Shown in pieces: positions 1 through 10,000 of a DNA stretch of 64,000 bases. Source of the stretch: an uncultured Lentisphaerota bacterium (lineage in GTDB: Bacteria; Verrucomicrobiota; Kiritimatiellia; CAIQIC01); the NCBI GenBank assembly GCA_903896925.1, contig CAITZM010000169.1, positions 1 to 64,000 of the forward strand. The letters are read 5' to 3'. The position numbers were made by a program, and so were the translations under genes. Within the stretch, counting starts at the first letter, position 1; each line of letters starts with the position of its first letter. A model generated the notes under the pieces. The model worked only from the letters and a program-made list of their open reading frames with translations. It made no database searches and was not told the DNA's origin.

Positions 1-92
1 CTAGCCCTTGACGCCCTCAGCTGTTTGCAGTATCAATCCGCCACGGGTGCTACACTATTGGACCGCCACCCGCTGCACTATTCGGCCGCCGT

Positions 93-2672
93 TTACACGC
101 CCGTGATCACCTTGCGCCGGCGTATCGGTCTCATGGCATCATTCCAACGAGTTTGCGCTTGGAAGTTTTTTGGGGCGTGCGCCAGCACCTCGGCAGTCAG
201 CCGCACGGCGTCTTTCCATCGCCGTTCCTTCAAGGCCTGATCGGCAGCCGCCAGCCGCTTATCCAACTCGACTTGCTTCTGCAATATCTGCGCATTTAAT
301 TCCGAACATGGTCCCGAGAATTCTGGCGCGGCTATGTTAAAGTCGCCGCCCAGCTGCGCCATCAATTTCTGGCACAGCACGGCACAATCCTTGAATTCTC
401 CCGCACGAAAAAGTTGCAGCAACCGTTCTACGCCCGCATATGTCTGCAGGCGAGATTTGGCACTTTGCAGCGCGCGCTCCGCTTCGATATCGGACGGCGC
501 GAGCTTGAGCCATGTTTGAGCAAAGATCTTAGCCGCCTCCCATTCATCTTGAGTGCAGGCGGTCTTATTAAGCGCCTGTAGAAGCTGGCCTTTGTATTGT
601 AGCCTGACAGCCATGGGCAACACCAAACCATCAAGTTCGTTTACGATGTCAAGCAGTAGGTTGGCGTCCAACTGCGCTTTGGCGGTTGAATGCGCTTTGG
701 CCATGATCGCAGCCACAGCTTTTGCTTCAGAATCAGCGCGTAAATCTCCCATCCGCTTGCACAGTTGCTCGTGCCGGAGTTGATCCTCAGGGATCGCTGA
801 GCCGGCGCTCACCATCGGTGGGGCTAACATGTTCAAGGACTCAGCCCACCCCCCATTGGCCCGCAACGCCTCGGCGTCACGCAGGCGTTGTTCCTCGGCA
901 TCCATGGCCTTCAATACCGGCAGACGGGCGCGCAAGACAGACAGCCTTTGCATGAGCTCAGCGCTTTTGTGCCCATCCTCTAGGTCAGGGGAATCAGGAA
1001 TTTCACTCTCGGCCCCCAACAGAGCCATGGCGGCATCCCAATTGCGCTGCCGAATGTGCTCTTCCGTTTTGCTTAATCGTCCTGTTTCGCGCTGGATCGC
1101 CAGTAGTGCCGGAAGTCGGCGCTGCATCATCTTCCAGTCTGCAGGCAATTCGTCGGCCACTTGTTCATACGTGGCGAGCAGTGAGCCGAGTTTCCCATAT
1201 TGCTTATCATTCCAGCCCGCTTGGATCGTCGCGGTCAATCGTTCTTTTTCTGCTTCCTTGCCTTTGGCAGAGTTAATGGTCGCGTTGATCTGATTAATCA
1301 AGGCTTGGCCTTTCTTGCCACGCGGCTTGAATCTGAGCTCTTCAACCAGTTCTGCTTCCTTGAGTACACGGGAGGTCTTTTTCTCCTGGAGATAACGCTC
1401 CATGCGCGCCGTCGTCTCTTGGACTTTGCCAAAACTCTCTGCATCCGTGCCACAACCTATGCAAAACCGCTGACGGACCGAATTGACGCGTTCACATTCG
1501 GGGCATTTCCACTCCAGTCCCGCGTTGCATTGGCCGCAATACTTGGCACCCGGTGGATTATCGGTCCCACACGCCGGACATGGGTTGCCCATGATCGTTG
1601 CGGGTGCAGCCTGCACCTGCAACGGCCCGGAACGGCTGGTGGATTGATCCAAATCCTTGGTGAAATCTTCGGCGCTGAAGTAACGGTCCTCGGGATTGGT
1701 CTTGATGCACTTGAGGATCACCTTGGCCAGCCATGGCGTGGGCACGGCCTCCGGATCCACATTGTCCGGCAGTTGCCCTGTCACCAGTTCGTACAGGGTT
1801 TTGCCCAAGGCATAGATGTCGGCGGTATGATTCACGCCCTTGGCGTTGCGGCGTTGCTCCGGGGGCATGTACCAAGGCGTTCCCATCCCGTAGCCCGAGT
1901 GGGACAGCTCGGATTCTGCACCCATCCGCGCCAACCCAAAGTCCACGATCTTGGGGATGAGCTCTTCGCCCTCTCTTTGCAGGAGCACGTTGGCGGGCTT
2001 GATGTCGCGATGGATCAGATTTTTCCGGTGGGCATAGCCCAAGCCGCGAGCGATGCCTTTGATGAGTTCCACGGCCAAGGGCACGGGCAGCTTGCCGCCT
2101 TGAGCCTTGAGGTAGCTGTGGAGCGCGCCGCCCTCCACATATTCCATGATGATGTAATGCCCCTCGGCATCGGTATCGTGGTCATAGACCCCTACGATGT
2201 TACGGTGGTTGAGCTGGGCGATGACCTCGGCTTCCCGCCGGAAGCGTTCCAGGGTCTGTTGGCCCATGGTGCCTTCGAGTTTCTCGGGGAGCAAACGTTT
2301 GATGGCTACCATGCGGCCCAGCTTGCGGTCGCGGCCCTTGAAGACCGCGGCGAATCCGCCGCGCCCGATCTCCTCCAACACCTCGTAACGTTCAGCGAGC
2401 AAACGGCCTTGTTCCTGAGCGCCGTGGCTTGCGCCCGGTACGATGCCCGTTTTCAAGTCGCCCACGGAAATATCCGGTGCCGGGCCGCCCATGTTCGGTA
2501 TGGCACCCAGCGATGGCTCTGGCGGCGCGGCAGCCCCCGCTCCCTGCATGGTGTGCAAACCGCCCAGCGATGGCGCGCCCTCGGCGGCGGAGTCTCCCGA
2601 GATGCTACTGCCGCATTCCGGGCAGAACTTGCTGTCTCGCAGAATCTCCCGCCGACATTTTGGGCAAAACAT
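93..2672 (-). CDS. Ser/Thr protein kinase flanked by zinc ribbons
   Basis: Hanks-type serine/threonine kinase of about 859 aa, probably cytosolic and used in signalling. The start at 2672 is chosen because the protein then opens directly with a zinc ribbon (CPKC at 3-6, CPEC at 17-20) and a GGGGA ribosome site precedes the ATG; an upstream in-frame ATG at 2795 adds an unlikely 41 aa. The kinase domain spans about residues 96-345, with the glycine loop GRGGFAAV, Lys125 in VAIK, HRDIKPAN (221-228), DFG (244-246) and a PPE in place of APE. Two further CxxC pairs (365-408) form a second zinc-ribbon block, followed by about 450 aa of charged, helical, TPR-like sequence. There is no membrane segment, unlike PknB-type receptors. 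Kinase identity is certain; the substrate is unknown. Confidence 0.93.
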   Translation of the reverse strand: MFCPKCRREILRDSKFCPECGSSISGDSAAEGAPSLGGLHTMQGAGAAAPPEPSLGAIPNMGGPAPDISVGDLKTGIVPGASHGAQEQGRLLAERYEVLEEIGRGGFAAVFKGRDRKLGRMVAIKRLLPEKLEGTMGQQTLERFRREAEVIAQLNHRNIVGVYDHDTDAEGHYIIMEYVEGGALHSYLKAQGGKLPVPLAVELIKGIARGLGYAHRKNLIHRDIKPANVLLQREGEELIPKIVDFGLARMGAESELSHSGYGMGTPWYMPPEQRRNAKGVNHTADIYALGKTLYELVTGQLPDNVDPEAVPTPWLAKVILKCIKTNPEDRYFSAEDFTKDLDQSTSRSGPLQVQAAPATIMGNPCPACGTDNPPGAKYCGQCNAGLEWKCPECERVNSVRQRFCIGCGTDAESFGKVQETTARMERYLQEKKTSRVLKEAELVEELRFKPRGKKGQALINQINATINSAKGKEAEKERLTATIQAGWNDKQYGKLGSLLATYEQVADELPADWKMMQRRLPALLAIQRETGRLSKTEEHIRQRNWDAAMALLGAESEIPDSPDLEDGHKSAELMQRLSVLRARLPVLKAMDAEEQRLRDAEALRANGGWAESLNMLAPPMVSAGSAIPEDQLRHEQLCKRMGDLRADSEAKAVAAIMAKAHSTAKAQLDANLLLDIVNELDGLVLPMAVRLQYKGQLLQALNKTACTQDEWEAAKIFAQTWLKLAPSDIEAERALQSAKSRLQTYAGVERLLQLFRAGEFKDCAVLCQKLMAQLGGDFNIAAPEFSGPCSELNAQILQKQVELDKRLAAADQALKERRWKDAVRLTAEVLAHAPKNFQAQTRWNDAMRPIRRRKVITGV

Positions 2673-2906
2673 AGTCCCCGCTTTTGGTAATGCAGTGTTT
2701 CTCTGGCTCAGAAAAACATCTGTTGTCAGCATAACAGGTCGCCAATAGTTCACGCAAACAAGTTTCAGGATCAAAGTTTTACGGTGGGAGTCCACGCTTC
2801 AGTGGTATGCCTTTACGCTTGGGCGCTGCCCCCCGCCATTGGCCCCTTGGAAAACGGCGCGGGGCGTGGCAAGATGCCGCCCGCAACTTCCAACCAGGAG
2901 CAGGTC

Positions 2907-3896
2907 ATGCAACAGCGCGAATTGGGTTCCTCGGGCATACAGGCCTCGGTCGTGGCCTTTGGCGCGTGGGCGATCGGCGGTGGGCCGTGGTGGGGACCGA
3001 CCGACGACGCGGAAAGCATCCGCGCCATCCACGCCGCGCTCGACGCCGGCATCAACCTGATCGACACCGCGCCCGTCTACGGCTTCGGCCGCAGCGAGGA
3101 CGTCATCGGCCGTGCGCTCCTGGGACGCCGGGACCGCGCCGTGCTGGCGACGAAGTGCGGGCTGTGGTGGGACGATGAAACGGGCGTGCTGCACTTCGAG
3201 CAGCTCGGCTACAAGGTGCGGCGCACCCTGGACCCGCGCACTATCCGCGCCGAGGTCGAAGCCAGCCTGAAACGGCTGCGCACGGACCGCATTGATGTTC
3301 TGCAAACACACTGGCAAGCACCTGAAGCCTTCAAGACACCGATCGCCGACACGATGGCCTGCCTGTTGGATCTCAAGCAGCAGGGCAAGATCCGCGCGAT
3401 CGGCGCCTCGAACATCACGCCGGCCGAAATGGACGAATATCGCACCTGCGGCGCGCTCGACGTCTGCCAGCCACGCTACAGCCTGCTCGACCGCCGCATC
3501 GAGGCCGATGTCCTGCCCTATTGCCAGAAAAACAACGTGGCCACGCTGGTCTACTCGCCGCTGGAACAGGGGCTGCTGACCGGCAAGATCGGGCTGGACA
3601 AGCATTTCACCCCCGAGGAATTTCGCAACCGCATCGCCTGGTTCAAGCCGGCCAACCGCCAGCGCGTCCTGGCGGTGCTCGCGGGCTGGAAGGAACTGAC
3701 GGACAAGTATCGCTGCACCGTGGGCCAGCTCGTCATCGCGTGGACCGTGGCGCAGCCGGGCGTGACCTGCGCCCTGTGCGGCGCGCGCAAGGCGGCCGAC
3801 GCCGTCGAGAATGCGGGCGCTGGCGACCTCAAGCTCGAAACCGCCGATATCGCCCGGATCCGCCGCGACGCCGAGGCCCTCGGCGCGCCGCAGTAG
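2907..3896 (+). CDS. Aldo/keto reductase
   Basis: NADPH-dependent aldo/keto reductase of 329 aa. The ATG at 2907 follows AGGAG at good spacing and matches the normal family N-terminus (MQQRELGSSGIQASVVAFG). The tetrad is visible: Asp53 and Tyr58 in DTAPVYGFGRSE, Lys83 in ATKCG, and the His of VLQTHWQAP. The C-terminal cofactor region (GQLVIAWTVAQPGVTCALCGA) is intact. It is divergent from the kinase gene with about 230 bp between the two starts. The substrate cannot be read from the sequence; the family often acts on sugars or small carbonyls. Confidence 0.93.
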   Translation: MQQRELGSSGIQASVVAFGAWAIGGGPWWGPTDDAESIRAIHAALDAGINLIDTAPVYGFGRSEDVIGRALLGRRDRAVLATKCGLWWDDETGVLHFEQLGYKVRRTLDPRTIRAEVEASLKRLRTDRIDVLQTHWQAPEAFKTPIADTMACLLDLKQQGKIRAIGASNITPAEMDEYRTCGALDVCQPRYSLLDRRIEADVLPYCQKNNVATLVYSPLEQGLLTGKIGLDKHFTPEEFRNRIAWFKPANRQRVLAVLAGWKELTDKYRCTVGQLVIAWTVAQPGVTCALCGARKAADAVENAGAGDLKLETADIARIRRDAEALGAPQ

Positions 3897-4367
3897 TCCG
3901 CACGCTCCGGAGGTTTTTCACAGAAGACAACAAGGGGAACGAAGTGCTTTGTTCACTTCGTTCTCTTCGTGTGCAGGGTCTGCCGATCACGCTTTCTTGA
4001 GTTCCTCATTTGTTGCTCAGCAGGGTTGCGCGGGCCGCGTTCTCACGAACGCGGCTACAACCGGCCCAGCCGCTGTTGTGGACGGGGCTTTCCAGCCCCG
4101 CGAAGCCAGCAGCCAAGAGTTCGAATGAGGAAAGCAGGAAGGCAGGAAGAGGAGGCGGTTCACCCCCAAAGGTAGGCCTCACGCTCCGCGTGAGGCTCTG
4201 GCAAGGGCTCTCTACCGCACGGGACAGCGGCAGCGGCAGACGTTAATCCGCAGATTTCACCGATTTCACGGATGCGAAGACGGGAGTGGAAGGGTGCCGA
4301 ACGGAACCCACGCGGAGCGTGAGGACTACGGTCCGGAAGATTCTCACAGAAGGTCGACCGCGTGCGC
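3897..4367. repeat. Palindromic repeat region downstream of the aldo/keto reductase
   Basis: No credible gene. It holds REP-like hairpins: 4034-4058 (9-bp stem GCCGCGTTC/GAACGCGGC ending in CTAC), 4172-4196 (GTAG then GCCTCACGC-TCC-GCGTGAGGC) and about 4309-4330 (CACGCGGAGCGTG followed by GACTAC). The stretch 4034-4353 is repeated in diverged form at 5298-5614 on the other side of the toxin-antitoxin pair. A further match, around CACAGAAG...GGGAACGAAGTGCTTTG, lies near 3919-3952 and 5606-5638. Confidence 0.8.
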
Positions 4368-4625
4368 TCAGCGGTAGATTTCGCGGCGGTGGCCGAGTTT
4401 GACGACGAGCACGACCAACTCGCGGTCGAGGATGGAATAGATGATGCGCCAGTCGCCCACGCGGACGCGCCAAAGATCGTCCGAGCCCTGCATCTTGATG
4501 ACATTAGCGGGCCGCGGGTTGTCGGTGAGTGAGTTGATTTTGATGTCGAGCCGTCGTTGCACATCCCGATCCAATGCAGCCATCTGTCGTTGGGCAGCGG
4601 GCAGGATGACGAGGCGATAGCTCAT
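4368..4625 (-). CDS. ParE/RelE-family toxin
   Basis: Toxin of 85 aa from the RelE/ParE fold family. The conserved C-terminal block LWRVRVGDWRIIYSILD is followed by the HRREIYR tail typical of mRNA-interferase RelE/YoeB-like members. Its start overlaps the stop of the upstream antitoxin gene by an ATGA junction, so the two are translationally coupled. RelE-like mRNA cleavage is more likely than gyrase poisoning, judging from the basic Arg-rich C-terminus, but this is an inference. Confidence 0.9.
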   Translation of the reverse strand: MSYRLVILPAAQRQMAALDRDVQRRLDIKINSLTDNPRPANVIKMQGSDDLWRVRVGDWRIIYSILDRELVVLVVKLGHRREIYR

Positions 4626-4888
4626 TTTTCCAGACCCAGTTCGCGACGAAATTCAGCATAGGGTTTCGCGCTTTTCGGGTTGCGCTTGTAGGCCGCGAGC
4701 GCCTTGCGCGCGTCGCGCAGGTCCTCGGCATCTTCGATGCGTTGCAGCGTTTCGAGATCGTCCGCCGAAACCAACCCCGCGACAGGCTTGCCGCGCCGCT
4801 GGATCATGATGCGCTCGCCGCCGTAGCAGACGCGGTTGAGCGCCTCGGCCAAACCGCCCCGCGCCTGCACAAAAGTCATGGTTGTCAT
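4622..4888 (-). CDS. Phd/YefM-family antitoxin
   Basis: Antitoxin of 88 aa. The N-terminal DNA-binding part has the Phd pattern: MTFVQARGGLAEALNRV, then ERIMIQRRGKPVAGLVSADD. The C-terminus (about residues 50-88) is charged and should wrap the toxin. The start at 4888 follows TAAGGAA about 8 nt upstream; earlier in-frame ATGs exist but give an atypical N-terminus. It is the first gene of the two-gene unit and is probably autoregulated through the inverted repeat at 4901-4915. Confidence 0.88.
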   Translation of the reverse strand: MTTMTFVQARGGLAEALNRVCYGGERIMIQRRGKPVAGLVSADDLETLQRIEDAEDLRDARKALAAYKRNPKSAKPYAEFRRELGLEK

Positions 4889-4900
4889 GGTGGTGTTCCT

Positions 4901-4915
4901 TACGTCCGTAACGTA
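4901..4915. promoter_or_regulatory. Candidate operator of the toxin-antitoxin pair
   Basis: A perfect 5-bp inverted repeat (TACGT-CCGTA-ACGTA) lies 13-27 bp upstream of the antitoxin start, where Phd/YefM antitoxins normally bind to repress their own operon. Position and symmetry are seen; binding is inferred. Confidence 0.5.
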
Positions 4916-4927
4916 CATGAAGACCAT

Positions 4928-5713
4928 CAGGGCGTCAAGGCGGGGCCTGCAGGATCGGTTCGTTGTTTTGAGGGGCAGGGAGGGGTGCGGTTTGGGGGCG
5001 CCGGGTCGGGGACCCGGCCTACAACGGGACGCCTGTCGTTTTACAGGTAAGCGTGCGCTCGCGCGGCATCAGGTCTGGCTGGGAGCGGCGGCCGCGTTCT
5101 CACGAACGCGGCTACGAAGAGCAGGCGGAGTTCGAACATCGAATAACGAACATCCACCCGTCTTCGCCCAAAGGCTCCGCCGGGGCAAGCATCGAACATC
5201 GAAGGAAAACAGTTCCGTGTAGCCGCATTCGTGAGAATGCGGGGGTTGCTCGCGCACACGCCGCAAGGTTCCTCGTTCACGGCGGCTTTTTCGTGGGACG
5301 CGTTCCGACAAACGCGGCTACGGCTGACCAAGTCGCTGTTGTGGGCGGGGCTTTCCAGCCCCCGCGAATCCAGCCTCAAAGAGGTTGAATGTGGAAAGCC
5401 GGAGGGCAGGAAGAGGAAGCGGTAGATCCGCAAAAGTAGGCCTCACGCGAAGCGTGAGGCTTTGGCGAGGACTCGCCACCGCATGGGCAGCGGTAGAAGT
5501 TAATAATCCACAGATTACAACCAGTTCAGTGATGCGAAGACGTGAGCGGAAAGGCATCGAACAGAACCTCACGCGGGGCGTGAGGACTACGCTTCGGCAG
5601 ATTTCCACAGAAGCTAACGAAGGGAACGAAGTGCTTTGCTCCATTCGTTGGCTTCATGTTCAAAGTCTGCCCATCCTTGGAAAACCTCGCCATGAAGGCT
5701 TATACTCGCGGCC
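4928..5713. repeat. REP-like palindrome cluster and copy of the 4.0-4.35 kb repeat
   Basis: No convincing gene. Hairpins: about 5004-5024 (CCGGGTC/GACCCGG followed by CTAC), 5091-5115, 5219-5242 (GTAG then CCGCATTC-GTGA-GAATGCGG), 5300-5321, 5433-5460 (GTAG then GCCTCACGC-GAA-GCGTGAGGC) and about 5570-5591. Residues 5298-5614 are a diverged direct copy of 4034-4353. The sequence includes phrases such as CCACAGATTAC that recur elsewhere in the window. Confidence 0.8.
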
Positions 5714-6856
5714 ATGCAAGCAGCAGGACACGACTGGAGCCGGCGCGGTTTTCTGCGCGCGAGTGCGGCGATGGTGGCTGGCCTGGCGTGCCCCCCGGCG
5801 CGGGCGGCGCATGCGGCCGGGGCCAAGGTCGCCATCACCGCTTGTGCCGGCTATGGCCCGGAGGTGGCGCGGGCGCTGGCGCAGAGCTTTGACCTGCTTG
5901 GCGGACTCGGCGCGCTGGTCAAGGGCCGGACGGTCACGGTGAAGATCAACCTGACCGGCTCGGATTTCCACGCGGCCTTCGGGCGGCCCGCAGGCGAGAG
6001 CTATATGACGCACCCCGCGACGGCTTCCGCCCTGGCCGGTGCGCTGTTCGCCGCCGGCGCGCAGCGGGTGCGCTTCGTCGAGTCCACCAACCTCCGCCAA
6101 CCGCTGGAGCAGACGCTGGTCGCCGCGGGCTGGGACGTGCGGGCCTTGCAGGCGCTCGGCCGCGTTGAGTTGGAGGACACGCGGAACCTCGGGCGGGGCA
6201 AGGAGTATGCGACGCTGAAGGTGCCCGGCGGGGGCCAGCTGTTCGAGAACTTCGAGCTGAACCAGGTTTATGCGGATACGGATGTCTTCGTCTCACTCTG
6301 CAAGCTCAAGCTGCACGAGACCACCGGCGTGACGCTGACGATGAAGAATGTGTTCGGCGCGACGCCGAACTCGCTCTATGGCGACGAGGCGCCGTCCGAG
6401 GGCGCGACCCAGGGGCGTAATCGCATGCACGAGACGACGGCCCCTTTCGATCCGCCCGGCGCCAAGGAGGCGTTCAACGAAAAGCGCGACGGCGGCAACC
6501 GCATTCCGCGCATCGTCACCGACCTGTGTGGCGCGCGCCCGATCCATCTGGGCATCATCGATGGCATCTCGACGTTGAACCACGGTGAAGGCATCTGGAA
6601 CAACAGCCGGCCGCAGAGCATCGTGACGCCGGGTGTGTTGATCTGCGGGTTGAATCCTGTGGCCACCGATGCGGTGGGCACGGCGGTGATGGGCTTTGCT
6701 AATCCGCGCGCGCCGCGCGGCACGGCGCCGTTCGGGCCGGGCGATAATCACCTCGTGCTGGCGGAACGCGCCGGGCTGGGCACGGCCGACCTCTCTCAGA
6801 TCGAGGTGCTCGGCGTGCCGCTGGACAAGGCGCGCTGCAAGCAATTCGTCCCGTGA
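5714..6856 (+). CDS. Tat-exported DUF362 protein
   Basis: Protein of 380 aa. Residues 8-35 form a twin-arginine signal (SRRGFLRASAAMVAGLA then an AxA site near ARAAHA). The mature part matches the DUF362 family: VTVKINLTG, an internal KLKLHETTGVTLTMKN segment, and the C-terminal GLNPVATDAVGTAVMGF block. DUF362 proteins are often next to iron-sulfur or cofactor-related genes, but their reaction is poorly known. No cysteine cluster for Fe-S is visible, so an electron-transfer role is not supported. It stands alone; the next gene starts 187 bp downstream. Confidence 0.85.
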   Translation: MQAAGHDWSRRGFLRASAAMVAGLACPPARAAHAAGAKVAITACAGYGPEVARALAQSFDLLGGLGALVKGRTVTVKINLTGSDFHAAFGRPAGESYMTHPATASALAGALFAAGAQRVRFVESTNLRQPLEQTLVAAGWDVRALQALGRVELEDTRNLGRGKEYATLKVPGGGQLFENFELNQVYADTDVFVSLCKLKLHETTGVTLTMKNVFGATPNSLYGDEAPSEGATQGRNRMHETTAPFDPPGAKEAFNEKRDGGNRIPRIVTDLCGARPIHLGIIDGISTLNHGEGIWNNSRPQSIVTPGVLICGLNPVATDAVGTAVMGFANPRAPRGTAPFGPGDNHLVLAERAGLGTADLSQIEVLGVPLDKARCKQFVP

Positions 6857-7043
6857 GCCATGCCTTTAGCGGCGGCCTGTGGTCGCCGTCGGCGAGCCAG
6901 CCCTGACATGCTCTCCGTCTTCAGTATGGCGCGACGCGGGGCATGGACAAGGTCTTCCGCTATCGCTAGCATCCACCCGCTCGACAGCTTGGCCCAGCCT
7001 ATGGGCACACGGCCGATGCGGTTGCGCAACAAGCGAGCACATC

Positions 7044-10000
7044 ATGAAAACAAAGCTTCTTTCCGTGGTCGTGGGTCTGTGGGTTACATCGGCCTGCGGT
7101 CAAGGTCTGGCATTCAAGGATGACTTCTCCGGCTATCCCGACGGCCTGCCGCCGGCTGCAGCTTGGGACATCACGTCCGGTCCATGGTCGGTGTTGAACA
7201 AGCAGCTCATCTCCGGCGCTGACGCGGGCTTTTGCCACACGCGCAAGGTGCCGGAACTCGATGCGTTTGACTACACCGTCCGGCTGGTCGTCAACAAGCG
7301 GACTGCGGCGGGCGACTGGGTGACCGCCGGCAGCACCGTTTTCCTCGACGCCCAGAACCATTGGCGGCTCAACCTGGTGGCCGGGCCGGACGGGAGGCGC
7401 TACACCGAATTCGGCGAGACCTTCCGGGGGACGTGGCAGGCCCAGAACGCGGACTCGACGAAGCTGCGCAAGAGCAACAGCGAATTCAAGCAAGGCGAAT
7501 GGCAATACGCCACGGAATATCTCCTGCGCATCAAGCTTTCCGCCAAGGATATTTACGGCGAGATCGTCGAAGCAGTCAGCCAGCGGACCATCGCCCGGTA
7601 CCGATATTTCTGGGACGATGCCGCAGGTGTGAAGTTCGGTCGGCCGGGCTTGAGCACCCATGGGCTCGCCCTGACCTGCGCCTCGGTCGCCCTCACGGCA
7701 GAGCCGCCGGCGAGTTCCGGCGCCGGGTTGGCGGTGGAAAGTGGCAGGGAGGGGCGGGTCGCCCTGCTCAAGGATCTGCCCGGCATGGAGCCCGCGCTGG
7801 TCGAACCACTGGCGACCGCATTCCGGAAAGCGGGCTTCGGGGTCACCTTGCTGACCGGGGCAGAGCTGGCCGCGCCCGCCAGCTTCTCCGTCATGAGCTT
7901 TGACTATGCGGTGCTGCCGGGTACCCGGTTTTTCCCGTCGAGCGCCAAGGACAATTTCCTGCGATTTCTCCGCAGCGGCGGGCATACGGTCGTCTTGGGC
8001 GGCAATGTGTTCGAAGCACCGGTGGCGCTGCTCAACGGCCGCTGGTGTTCTGCTGAGGATGTTGAGCGGGCGCTGGCGGCGATCAAACCCGAAACACCGC
8101 TGGTCGATCTCGCCGCGGGCGTGGGCCGTACCTGGGCTCGGAATTCGGACCTGGCGCAAGCGCCGTCGGCGATCATGGCCGAGGCCGGGCCCCAGGGGCC
8201 GGGCGTGCGATGCGACATCAAGGGTCTCAAGGGTTGGGATAATTTCCGCGCCAACATCCCCCCGTTCCCGGCAGGGCAGACGCTGCTCTGTTTCCAGGCC
8301 AAGGGCGATGTCGCAACCCCGCAACTGATGGTTGAGCTGGGCGAAAAGGATGGCTCGCGATGGGTGACCACCGTCGATATCACTCCGGAATGGAAGACCT
8401 ATGCGCTCCCGTCGGAGCGTTTCGCTCCGTGGGAGGCCAAGGCTATCAAGAAACGGGCGTTCACGCCGGGCCAGGCCGCGAAGCTGTCGTTCGGATTGGC
8501 GGCGAATTTCACCCCGCGCTCGGCCAAGGGCGACCACACGTTCTGGCTGGCGGCGGTGGGCTCGGCCTCGAACCGGGTCGGCCGGATCGATCTCTCGCAG
8601 AAAGTGGAGTTGAACTTCTTCTACGACTACGAGCCTTACCGGCTGACGGAGGTTGTCGCGGTCGGCCAGGCGGCCAGCAACAACCTCACTGCCGCCATGC
8701 CGGAGGTCCGGGGTGCGTTTGGCGGGCTCGCCGCTGTGGGCTTCGCTTTTCCCAACGAATCGAAATTCATTCCGCTCCTGTCCGCCTTCGACAAATACGG
8801 GCGCGACCGGGGCTGGGCGGGCGGCATGCTGGTCAATTACGGTGGCGCCTATCGCGGCTCATCCTGGATCTTCTGCGGCATCACGAACCAGTCCTTCTAT
8901 ACCGCGCCCGCCGTGCTCGACACCCTCTGCGGCGCGATGAAGGCGGCGAAGGGCGGACTCGCCCAACGGGCCGAGCTGGAAAATGCTCAGGCCAAGGCCA
9001 TGGACATCAAGCTCGTCACGCCGGCGCCCCAGGGCTTCATCCGGCTCAGTCCCGATGGCCGGCATCTCGTCACTCCTGACGGCCAGCGCTTCTTCATGAG
9101 CGGCTGCAATTACCTTGGCTCCTTTGAGCGGTGCGGCGGACGGATGTGGCGGGACGACTTCTTCAGCGCCGCGGCGGTGGAGGAGGATTTCCGGAAAGCG
9201 CGGCAGGCGGGGCTCAACAGCATGCGGTACTGGCTGTCCGGCATCGACAAGGACATCGCGCGGGGCGATTTCAGAAAAGTGGATGCGATCAAGGAATGCG
9301 CCCGGAAGTATGGCGTCTACCTCCTCATCGACCTGCCGGGCACGAGCTGCGCCACCGTCGAGGAGATGCAAGCCTCGCACCAGGCGCTCGCCCGTGCCTT
9401 CCGGGATGAGCCCATGGTGTTGGGCTACGACCTCCGCAACGAGCCGTACGTGGGCACCGTGGCGGGGATCAAGTATCCCGAGGGGCTGAAGCCGCCGATC
9501 CTGGCCCAGAATCTCCGCGCGCAGCATCCCGGCCTCCTCTCCGACAAGCTGCTCCGCGAGATGGAAACCGAGCGGCCCGAGTGGCTCAAACTCCCGCGGT
9601 CGGTGCGCGGCGTCGAGGCCGAGAACGCCATCGCCGCCATCTACCTCTGGGGCCAGTACGCGAAAAAACACAACATCGCTTCCTCCACCACGCCGGGCAT
9701 CGTGGACCGGCTGCCCGTGGATGAAGAGTTTCGCGACGTGGTCGAGGCGGTGGACAAGAGCTTTGCGCTCTGGATCCGTTTACAGCTCGAGGCCATCCGC
9801 TCAGTGGACACCAACCACCTGATCACGGTGGGCCATCACCAGACCTTCTCCTGCCTCCCCGCCAACCGCCCGCTCGACTTCATCTCGCAGCACGTCTATG
9901 CGCGGCCCTACACCCTGGAGGCGGTGCTGGAGAACGTCACCACGCTCGACCGCCTTGCCGCGCTGTGGCCCGGCAAGCCGATCACCTTCGGCGAGTTCGG

